Assembly: GCA_026418015.1 (NCBI GenBank)
Contig: JAOACE010000026.1
Coordinates: 1 to 64,000, forward strand
From: Leptospiraceae bacterium
GTDB taxonomy: Bacteria; Spirochaetota; Leptospiria; Leptospirales; Leptonemataceae
Direction: 5' to 3'
Length of the DNA: 64,000 nucleotides
In this document: positions 54,139 to 60,853 of the stretch, one piece after another
Layout: every line of letters begins with the position of its first letter
Numbering within the stretch: position 1 is the stretch's first letter
Notes under the pieces: model-generated
Told to the model about the DNA's origin: nothing
What the model saw: only the letters and a program-made list of their open reading frames with translations
Database searches by the model: none
Translations under genes and position numbers: made by a program

Positions 54139-54927
54139 ATGAAGAAGTTCTGCTACATTCGTTTTTATGATCGTTTAAAATCAATTTCCAACAAGGAACG
54201 TTGCATTTTTTATTTTAATGGAAAACCAGCCATTATAGATATTGTAGAATCTTTGGGCGTTCCTCATACAGAAGTTTATCTTATCCTAAAAAATCAAACT
54301 ATTGTCAGTATTTATGATTGGGTTTATCCAGGAGATTTTATTTCTGTATTTCCTAGAATGCATACTTTCTTTTTTGATTTATACAAACAAGTCTTGTTAG
54401 ATCCAGCTTATCCCAAAAAAATCAAAAAAGAGTTTTGGAATAGATACCAGAACTATCGCATTCGTCAATTTGTCGCAGATGTTCATTTAGGAAAACTCGT
54501 AAAATATTTACGATTTTTAGGAATTGATGTTCTATACAATCCCTCTTGGGATGATGATGAATTAATCGAAATTTCTGTTTCCAATAAAAGGATTTTATTA
54601 ACACAAGATAAAGGAATCCTAAAAAATAAGCGTGTACAACATGGTTTTTATATAATCCATCGCGATCCTGAAAAACAATTAGAAGAATTTTTAAATTATT
54701 TTCAAATAGATTTTAAACCTTTTACGCGATGTTCTTTATGTAATGATCTACTTATTCCTATAACAAAACAAGATTTAGACAACTTTCCAATCGAGATACC
54801 AGAATCCATCAAACAATCTTATAGCGAATTTTGTTATTGTAAATCTTGTTATAAAGTTTATTGGGAAGGTTCACACTATGAACGCTTATCAAACTTTTTT
54901 AACAAAATTTTCGGTAATACTACTTAA
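54139..54927 (+). CDS. Ub-Mut7C / Mut7-C PIN-like RNase protein
   Basis: From the ATG at 54139 the protein has 262 residues; the upstream TTG at 54124 is less likely. The N-terminal 85 residues form a ubiquitin-like (Ub-Mut7C) domain (YIRFYDRL; IIDIVESLGVPHTEVYLILKN). The Mut7-C domain follows: FVADVHLGKLVKYLRFLGIDVLY (split over about 116-138) with the PIN-type aspartate, DDDELIEIS, and RILLTQDKGILKNK (about 153-166) with further acidic residues. A C-terminal zinc ribbon has CSLC and CKSC pairs and WEGSHYERL. The family is predicted to cut RNA. Its 3' end overlaps the convergent ptsI-like gene by 39 bases. Confidence 0.88.
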   Translation: MKKFCYIRFYDRLKSISNKERCIFYFNGKPAIIDIVESLGVPHTEVYLILKNQTIVSIYDWVYPGDFISVFPRMHTFFFDLYKQVLLDPAYPKKIKKEFWNRYQNYRIRQFVADVHLGKLVKYLRFLGIDVLYNPSWDDDELIEISVSNKRILLTQDKGILKNKRVQHGFYIIHRDPEKQLEEFLNYFQIDFKPFTRCSLCNDLLIPITKQDLDNFPIEIPESIKQSYSEFCYCKSCYKVYWEGSHYERLSNFFNKIFGNTT

Positions 54928-56613
54928 AGCTTCTTTAAATTCGGTTTTGGTTTTTTTTAAGAGCAATTCTTTTAAAATTTGCTTGTCGAATTTGGATTTG
55001 TCATTAAAATTTATAAAATATTCATATATTTTAGGATATATGCCATAAGGAACACTAAAATTACGGATTCCTATAAAATACAATAAATTGATAAATTCAA
55101 TGTATGTTGCCAAGTTTCCACAGATAGAGATTTCTTTTTTTACGTTTTTTAAGCTTAAATAGAGCATGCGATAAAATGCTGGTTCATAATAATCTTCTTT
55201 GGTAAGTTGATATCGTTTTTTTCCTAAAAAGTTTGATAAAAGATCGTTTGTTCCAATACTCAAAAAATCTACTTCTTGTTCTAATGTTTGTACACAAAAC
55301 ATAATCGATGGAACTTCTAACATCACACCTAATTTAACGAATCTTTTTTTGTTCGGATCAAGATCTTCCATTTCGTTTAGAATCAATTCTTTAACAAAAA
55401 CCCAATCTTCATAATCAGAAACCATTGGTACTAATAAGCGAAGTTCCCAGTTCATTTCTTTAAGGTTTTTGAGAGATAAAAAAATACTTTTGATTTGATT
55501 TTGAAGGATTTTTCTTTCTGCTCTGTAATATTCTACACCTCTTTTACCACGGTTTTCTGGCGATGAATAGAAATAATACGAGAATTTATCTTCGTCAACA
55601 TCGATTAGGCGTAGAGTTAAAATTTCTTGTTCTTTCATTTCCTGGTAGATTTTACTGTATTCCATAGTAGATTCTTCTACGTCGAACAACAATTTAGGGT
55701 TTTTTAGATAAATAAATTCTGTGCGAAATAAACCAATGGATAGTCGATAAAATTTATGATGTTCTTTTATGATTTCTAAATCGTCAGCATTAAGAGAAAT
55801 TGTAACATTACTTGATAAAATTTTATAATCTTTGTAACAAGCATTAATTTGAATTTGTTCTTTTTTGGATGGGATAGATTCTTTATAAATCGTTGCTTTT
55901 GCTTTATTGGTATCGATAACAATCCATTGTCCATCTTGAATCTTTTCAAAATTTTCTTCTGGAAATGCTCGAATTAAAATAGGAATTCCTTGATTCGCAG
56001 CAAGAAGTGTTAAGTGCCCGGATAAACTTCCTTTCTTTAATAAAATTCCCTTTGGTTTTGGAATCTTTAAATATAATAGTGGACTTAGATCTTCTGCAAC
56101 AAGAATATAGTTCGCATGATTCAATAGATTTTGATTAATTTTGTTAATACATAAGTCTATATAAGAAATTCCCAAAACCTCGTCTAATAATTGATAGATA
56201 GCATCCTGAAAATCGATCCAACGTTGACTGATAAAATCTGTTGCATGCTCTTCGAAAAAGTTTTTTAATTTTAACGAGCCTAAATAGATTGCATAACTTA
56301 GGTTATTTCCTTCTATGTATATATTTTCTTGTACAGCTTTATGAAAAATCGGATCTTCTAAAAAATAAATTTGTATTTCTAATAATTCGCGAAATGATTC
56401 GGGAAAATCTTCTTGTATCTTTTTTATTTTTTTGATGGTTTTTTTTACATAGTATTGGAATTTTTCGAATTCTTTTTTTTTCTCGTTTTTATTGATTAAT
56501 TTTTCGTTAGAAAAATAGAACTGATACGAATAAAGAACGATGGATTTGCCTTCTCCAAAACCGGGGGAGGCAATTTCTCCATAGATTTCTATTTTATCGC
56601 TTTTTTTTGTCAT
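54889..56613 (-). CDS. PTS enzyme I-like phosphoenolpyruvate-protein phosphotransferase
   Basis: The 574-residue protein is a divergent enzyme I, which transfers phosphate from phosphoenolpyruvate to HPr. It starts in the normal way (EIYGEIASPGFGEGKSIVL). The phospho-histidine is His200 in LSGHLTLLA. The C-terminal barrel keeps the residues matching the E. coli catalytic set: Arg297 (GLFRTEF), Arg335, Glu433 (MLEVPS), Asn456/Asp457 (IGTNDL), Arg467 and Cys498 (SICGN). Several usual segments are changed, for example IDVDEDK where IGGDK is normal and CGN for CGE. No HPr or EII gene is in the window, so a regulatory role is likely. It overlaps the SpoIIE phosphatase gene by 20 bases and the convergent Mut7-C gene by 39. 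Confidence 0.82.
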   Translation of the reverse strand: MTKKSDKIEIYGEIASPGFGEGKSIVLYSYQFYFSNEKLINKNEKKKEFEKFQYYVKKTIKKIKKIQEDFPESFRELLEIQIYFLEDPIFHKAVQENIYIEGNNLSYAIYLGSLKLKNFFEEHATDFISQRWIDFQDAIYQLLDEVLGISYIDLCINKINQNLLNHANYILVAEDLSPLLYLKIPKPKGILLKKGSLSGHLTLLAANQGIPILIRAFPEENFEKIQDGQWIVIDTNKAKATIYKESIPSKKEQIQINACYKDYKILSSNVTISLNADDLEIIKEHHKFYRLSIGLFRTEFIYLKNPKLLFDVEESTMEYSKIYQEMKEQEILTLRLIDVDEDKFSYYFYSSPENRGKRGVEYYRAERKILQNQIKSIFLSLKNLKEMNWELRLLVPMVSDYEDWVFVKELILNEMEDLDPNKKRFVKLGVMLEVPSIMFCVQTLEQEVDFLSIGTNDLLSNFLGKKRYQLTKEDYYEPAFYRMLYLSLKNVKKEISICGNLATYIEFINLLYFIGIRNFSVPYGIYPKIYEYFINFNDKSKFDKQILKELLLKKTKTEFKEALSSITENFVKKV

Positions 56614-57472
56614 ATTTTATTATGATGTAGGTGGTGTCGTCAGCTGGTTGTTTGAACAAACTAAATAACCTTAAATCGAAATATAAGGATCGAACAATAT
56701 TCTTCGGAGATTTATGCGAATGTTTTAAGAATGCTTTTTTTAATCGATTAATACCATATTGAACACCTTTACGATTTTCTTGTTCAAATGCTCCATCGGT
56801 ATATATCAAAATGATTTCGCCAGGGTTAAAATCGATCTTTGTACCTTTGTAGATAAAATCATTATCAATTCCAAGGGGAATGTTGATAGTATCCCTTTCT
56901 TCGATAATTTTTTCTTTATCTTCTAACCGTAGATAAAGTAATGGAGGACAACCAGCACCTGCATATTCAATCGTTCCTGATAGTAAGTCTAAAATCATCA
57001 AAGAGAAGGTGGTAAATTTAATGTCATCAAAAATTTCTAAACAAATTAAATTAATTTTTTTTAATAATGCTTGTGGAGCCAAGCTACTCATGTTTAATTT
57101 AAAGTTAATGTAATAAGAGATCATAAAACCTAATATACCTGCTTCTAAACCTTTTCCACTTACATCGAAAAGAATTATCACAATTCGACTGTCTTTTAGA
57201 GGAAAAACACCGAAAACATCACCACTAGTAAAAAATTTTGGATAAGTTTTTGGATAAATCGTAAAATTTTTAAATTGATATACTTTTGATTGATTGAGCT
57301 TTAATGTATGTTGGTTCAATTTATTGAGTTTTTTTTCGTCAATCAGGTTATTTTCGTATAGATATGCAGGAAGTAATTTCTTACTCTGAATAAAATCGTC
57401 GACAAATTCTTGATAGGGTTTTTTTAGGACTTCGTATTCATCCAATATTTTTAAGATTTCGATAGATTCCAT
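56594..57472 (-). CDS. SpoIIE/PP2C-type serine phosphatase (cytosolic)
   Basis: The open frame extends to 57685, but that part runs through the fliI gene and promoter on the other strand. The ATG at 57472 gives a 292-residue protein (MESIEILKILDEY) that is more likely. The N-terminal 80 residues are helical, with no membrane segment. The phosphatase core has SGDVFGVFPL, LFDVSGKGLEAGILGF with metal-binding residues, AGAGCPPLLYL, ILIYTDGAFEQ and DDTTYIIIKY. RsbU- and SpoIIE-type enzymes usually dephosphorylate STAS-domain anti-anti-sigma proteins. It is the first gene of an overlapping pair with the enzyme I gene and diverges from fliI. Confidence 0.85.
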   Translation of the reverse strand: MESIEILKILDEYEVLKKPYQEFVDDFIQSKKLLPAYLYENNLIDEKKLNKLNQHTLKLNQSKVYQFKNFTIYPKTYPKFFTSGDVFGVFPLKDSRIVIILFDVSGKGLEAGILGFMISYYINFKLNMSSLAPQALLKKINLICLEIFDDIKFTTFSLMILDLLSGTIEYAGAGCPPLLYLRLEDKEKIIEERDTINIPLGIDNDFIYKGTKIDFNPGEIILIYTDGAFEQENRKGVQYGINRLKKAFLKHSHKSPKNIVRSLYFDLRLFSLFKQPADDTTYIIIKYDKKKR

Positions 57473-57516
57473 TGAATTCAGTTTTATTTTTATTGAATAA
57501 TCCTGCAAGTAAATAT

Positions 57517-57544
57517 TTGACAAAATTCTGACTGGTTGTAATAT
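57517..57544 (+). promoter_or_regulatory. Predicted promoter of the fliI operon
   Basis: A perfect TTGACA (57517-57522), a 16-base spacer and TAATAT (57539-57544) precede the fliI ATG at 57558. The expected mRNA leader is about seven bases, without a Shine-Dalgarno. The -35 is a sigma70 type, not a sigma28 or sigma54 flagellar signature. Confidence 0.55.
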
Positions 57545-57557
57545 TAGATTTATACCT

Positions 57558-58865
57558 ATGGCAAACGATATACTAGATAAATATTTTAAAATTGTCAATG
57601 CAACAAACACAATTCTACCGTTAGGAAAGGTTGTAGAAATCAGCGGATTTACTATTATTACAGAAGGTCCTCCTGATACTGCCATAAAAGATATATGTAG
57701 AATCGAAAAAGAAGATGGCGAATATGTCTATTGTGAGGTTATTGGCTTTCGCGGAAAGTATTTAATTTTACTTCCTTTTGGTAGTCCAGATGGTATTTAT
57801 CCTAATGCCACAGTGCATAATACCAACCAAAAAATTCGTATCCTTGTTTCGGAAAAGATGATAGGTAGGGTTTTTGATGGATTAGGTAATCCCATTGATG
57901 GAGAATTTCCTATTTACGAAGGAGAATATAAAGATGCAGATAATTCTCCACCAAATCCAATGGATCGAGATCCGATTAATAGCGTATTAGTAACTGGGAT
58001 AAAAGCCATCGATGGTTTATTAACAGTTGGACGTGGACAAAGAATTGGTATATTTGCTGGAACTGGTGTTGGTAAATCGACTCTGCTCGGAATGATTGCA
58101 CGATACACAAAAGCAGATGTAAACGTAATTTGTCTTGTAGGAGAACGAGGAAGAGAAGTGCGTGAATTTATCGAAAGAGATTTAGGTAGAGAAGGTTTGC
58201 AACGTTCTGTTGTAATTGTTGCAACGAGCGATAAAAGTGCACTAGAAAAAATGTATGCTGCATATTTTGCAACAAGTATTGCAGAATATTTTCGAGATAA
58301 AGGAAATCATGTAAATTTGTTTATGGATTCTGTTACGCGATTTTGTATGGCACTGCGAGAAATAGGCATTGCAGTTGGAGATCCCTTAGGTCCTGGTGGT
58401 TATCCACAGAGTACTTGGTATCGATTAAGTCGATTAGTTGAACGTTCAGGTGTCGGTAAAACAGGTACAATTACGGGGTTCTATAGTGTATTAGTAGAAG
58501 CCGACGACATGACTGATCCTGTGGCAGATGCTACAAGGGGAATATTAGATGGACATATTATTCTAAGTAGAAGATTGGCTCATAAAAATCACTATCCAGC
58601 CATAGAAATTACGGAATCTATTTCTCGGGTTATGCCGAATATTATCTCGATGGAGCATTTCGAAATAGCATCAAAAATCAAATCCTTACTAGCAGTTTAT
58701 CAACAAAACGAGGATTTAATACAGCTTGGAGCTTATGCAAAAGGAAGTAATCCACAGTTGGATTTAGCAATAGAAAAAATGCCAGCGATTCAGGAATTTC
58801 TAAAGCAACCTGTAACGCGAGGTTATACATTCGAAGAAACATTGGAACTATTAAAGAAAATTTAG
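57558..58865 (+). CDS. fliI: Flagellum-specific ATP synthase FliI
   Basis: FliI is the ATPase of the flagellar type III export apparatus. The 435-residue protein has the F1-beta-like core: Walker A GIFAGTGVGKSTLLG (about 166-180), LVGERGREVREFIE (about 192-205), Walker B in HVNLFMDSVTRF (about 252-263), and YPQSTWYRLSRLVERSG. It includes the FliI/YscN-type VLVEADDMTDPVAD segment. It leads a small flagellar operon with fliJ and flbB, as in Borrelia, but here fliG and fliH are not directly upstream; a divergent phosphatase gene is. Confidence 0.96.
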   Translation: MANDILDKYFKIVNATNTILPLGKVVEISGFTIITEGPPDTAIKDICRIEKEDGEYVYCEVIGFRGKYLILLPFGSPDGIYPNATVHNTNQKIRILVSEKMIGRVFDGLGNPIDGEFPIYEGEYKDADNSPPNPMDRDPINSVLVTGIKAIDGLLTVGRGQRIGIFAGTGVGKSTLLGMIARYTKADVNVICLVGERGREVREFIERDLGREGLQRSVVIVATSDKSALEKMYAAYFATSIAEYFRDKGNHVNLFMDSVTRFCMALREIGIAVGDPLGPGGYPQSTWYRLSRLVERSGVGKTGTITGFYSVLVEADDMTDPVADATRGILDGHIILSRRLAHKNHYPAIEITESISRVMPNIISMEHFEIASKIKSLLAVYQQNEDLIQLGAYAKGSNPQLDLAIEKMPAIQEFLKQPVTRGYTFEETLELLKKI

Positions 58866-58875
58866 ATAATTGTCT

Positions 58876-59457
58876 ATGGCTAAAAAGTTTCGTTTTTCGT
58901 TAGAAGCATTGTTAAAATTACGGACATTAGAAGAAGAGCGAGCAATGCAGGAATTAGGCAAAGTAATAGAAAAAATGAATCAAGCAAAACAAAAAGTAAA
59001 AGAATTGGAAGATCAATATAATGCCGAAGTAAAAAAATTTTCTGAATATTCACGAATGGCAACCTATACGTTGTTTTATCAATCCTTCGAAAGATTCTTA
59101 AACCGTATAGAAAACCTAAAAAAACAAACAGAAGTTTATGTACAATCCTTGCAACCAGAATTAGAAGAAAAGCGTCAAAAGCTCATAGAAGCAAGAAAAA
59201 ACAAAAAAATTTTAGAAATTTTAAAAGAAAAACGTTGGGAAGAATATAAAAATAAATTGAAAAAACAAGAAACCAAAGAATTGTTTGAATTAAACCAAAA
59301 ACTTTTAAAGGAAACCAAAGATTATGAGCATTTGGAACAAACTCAAACAGTATATACAGACTTCGAAGACGAATCCAAAGAAGATCTTAAATCTAGAAGA
59401 GAACGAGAATTACGCGAATATTATAGAAAGCAAGGAATTCCCTTTACAGAAATCTGA
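58876..59457 (+). CDS. fliJ: Flagellar export protein FliJ
   Basis: FliJ is the coiled-coil stalk protein of the export ATPase. From the ATG at 58876 it has 193 residues, longer than the usual 147 or so; the upstream TTG at 58870 is less likely. FRFSLEALLKLRTLEEERAM (split over about 5-24) is the family hallmark, followed by continuous coiled coil to about 150. The acidic C-terminal tail (about 150-193) is coded by DNA that also carries an overlapping ORF in another frame. It starts ten bases after fliI. Confidence 0.85.
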   Translation: MAKKFRFSLEALLKLRTLEEERAMQELGKVIEKMNQAKQKVKELEDQYNAEVKKFSEYSRMATYTLFYQSFERFLNRIENLKKQTEVYVQSLQPELEEKRQKLIEARKNKKILEILKEKRWEEYKNKLKKQETKELFELNQKLLKETKDYEHLEQTQTVYTDFEDESKEDLKSRRERELREYYRKQGIPFTEI

Positions 59458-59614
59458 TGTGATAGAAACAGAAGAAAACAAAAAACCAACGGAAAATTAT
59501 TATAGAGATCAAGAGTATTATACAAAACTACTTAAAAAAAAGGTGGTGGAAAAGATCTTAACCATAGAAAGAATTACCAAAAAATGGGAAGATAAAGATG
59601 GTAATATCACCTAA
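59324..59614 (+). CDS. Small protein overlapping the end of fliJ
   Basis: This 96-residue frame begins at an ATG inside fliJ and shares 134 bases with it in a different frame, then ends 17 bases into flbB. The part beyond fliJ (about 45 residues: TENYYRDQEYYTKLLKKK, IERITKKWEDKDGN) has normal composition for this genome and fills the otherwise empty 140 bases between fliJ and flbB. It is charged and helical with no recognised domain. If the ATG is wrong, a GTG at 59459 could start a 51-residue protein. An AAGGA lies 12 bases before the ATG. Possibly a FliJ-FlbB linker or export factor; this is a guess. Confidence 0.5.
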   Translation: MSIWNKLKQYIQTSKTNPKKILNLEENENYANIIESKEFPLQKSDVIETEENKKPTENYYRDQEYYTKLLKKKVVEKILTIERITKKWEDKDGNIT

Positions 59615-60215
59615 AGTAAAACTTTTTTATATTATTTTTTTGATATTTTTTTTGATTGGTATTTATTTGTATTTATTAGATAGCTGGGGAATTATAAGTC
59701 TTAAAAATTATCTACCTTTTTTGGAAAAAGAACCGCCGGTAGTAGATCAAACACAAGCGAATCAACTTCTTTTAGAAAAAGAAAGATTAGAAAAAGAAAA
59801 AGAAATCTTAGAAGAAGAAAAGCTTAAAGTAAATGAATTAAAATTAAAATTGGATGAACACCAAAAGAATTTGCAAGATAAAGAAAAAGAACTCCAAGAG
59901 CAAAACGCGAACTTAGAAAAACAAAAACAAAAACTCCAAGAAGTAGAAAATGCACGAAAAGAAAGAAATAAGATGATAGAAGATATGGCAAGAAGGTTAA
60001 ACGCAATGCCTCCTGCCAACGTTATTGAAATCATTCAAGGTTGGAAGAATATCGATATTGTGGATGTATTTTTAAAAATGGAACAAATTGCAGAAGAAGA
60101 AGGTACACCCTCTATTGTTCCGTATTTGATTTCTCAGCTTCCACCAGAAAGAGCAAGCGTTATTACATCTTTGATGCTCGATGAAGGAATACGCGAAAAT
60201 ATTTTTAAAGAATAA
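59598..60215 (+). CDS. flbB: Periplasmic flagellar collar protein FlbB (MotE-like)
   Basis: The 205-residue protein has one N-terminal membrane helix (about 9-28), a charged coiled coil (about 60-125) and a C-terminal MotE-like domain: MARRLNAMPPANVIEIIQGW (130-149) and YLISQLPPERASVITSLML. Borrelia FlbB has the same length and the same place after fliI-fliJ; there it forms the base of the spirochaetal collar and helps to place stators. The start overlaps the small upstream ORF. The stop codon is one base from the convergent zinc-finger microprotein gene. Confidence 0.85.
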   Translation: MVISPKVKLFYIIFLIFFLIGIYLYLLDSWGIISLKNYLPFLEKEPPVVDQTQANQLLLEKERLEKEKEILEEEKLKVNELKLKLDEHQKNLQDKEKELQEQNANLEKQKQKLQEVENARKERNKMIEDMARRLNAMPPANVIEIIQGWKNIDIVDVFLKMEQIAEEEGTPSIVPYLISQLPPERASVITSLMLDEGIRENIFKE

Positions 60216-60216
60216 T

Positions 60217-60426
60217 TTATGGGAATTTCTTTTGATTGATTTGATGCTCGAAAGAATAGCTAAATTTATCGAGAGTGTTTTTTAATATTTCTTCTTCGAT
60301 TTCTTGAATTTTTTTTAAACAACTTTTACATTTTTTTAAATGTAGAATTAGGGATTCCTCATAATAGATCCCTAATTGATAGTTCATGATTTCTACGAGA
60401 GAAGGATGCTTATTCGTCTTCTTCAT
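60217..60426 (-). CDS. Small zinc-finger (ZAS/zf-HC2-like) protein
   Basis: The 69-residue protein fits the N-terminal zinc-binding module of anti-sigma factors: an HPSLVEIMNYQLG helix (about 7-19) followed by the HLKKCKSCLKK motif (His-x3-Cys-x2-Cys, about 29-39). There is no membrane helix or further domain, and no ECF sigma-factor gene next to it. It may act as a free anti-sigma or redox-sensing protein. It overlaps the upstream 53-residue gene by 17 bases, and the stop codon lies one base from flbB on the other strand. Confidence 0.65.
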   Translation of the reverse strand: MKKTNKHPSLVEIMNYQLGIYYEESLILHLKKCKSCLKKIQEIEEEILKNTLDKFSYSFEHQINQKKFP

Positions 60427-60571
60427 TAAACCAATCTTCTAAATCCTTTACGAGATTTTCAATCTCTTTTTCTAACTCATTCGAAGGAATATCTTTTTTG
60501 ATTTCGTTGTATTCTTTATACATCATAATCTCTATCAATATGGGTTTTTCGTGATTTAAATGGTCATCCAT
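60410..60571 (-). CDS. Small acidic protein upstream of the zinc-finger gene
   Basis: From the ATG at 60571 this is a 53-residue protein, MDDHLNHEKP at the start, ending DLEDWFNEEDE. An AGAGGT Shine-Dalgarno eight to ten bases upstream supports this start over an earlier in-frame one at 60610. Near the N-terminus KPILIEIMMYKE resembles HPSLVEIMNYQL of the following gene, so the two may be related, but this one lacks the cysteines. No family recognised. The two genes overlap by 17 bases and are probably coupled. Confidence 0.5.
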   Translation of the reverse strand: MDDHLNHEKPILIEIMMYKEYNEIKKDIPSNELEKEIENLVKDLEDWFNEEDE

Positions 60572-60853
60572 ATTTTTATACCTCTTAATATTGTGACGAT
60601 ATATTTTCAATAAAATTAAAAAAAATTTCTATGCAATCATTTTTTTTGTAGGTCTAAATTTTAATACTATATAAGAAACAATTATTTTTTTATTGAATTA
60701 GATTCTAGTAAAAAAGAATGTATAAAAAAATTTATATAAAATTATCATTACAATATTGTATTTTTATTAAAAAATAATATTGATATTTAAATAAAATATG
60801 ATTAACAATTTGGTTGAACAAAAATTAATTTAAAAAAAAATGATAATATCCAT

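Noticed and set aside
57473-57685. N-terminal extension of the SpoIIE phosphatase frame
   Set aside because: The extra 71 codons run antisense through the fliI promoter and first codons of fliI. The ATG at 57472 begins normal coding sequence, so the extension is not used.
60751-60782. Inverted repeat CAATATT / AATATTG before the AAA+ gene
   Set aside because: Seven A/T-rich base pairs with an 18-base loop in DNA that is almost all A and T. Such repeats occur by chance and no T-run or operator-like symmetry supports a function.
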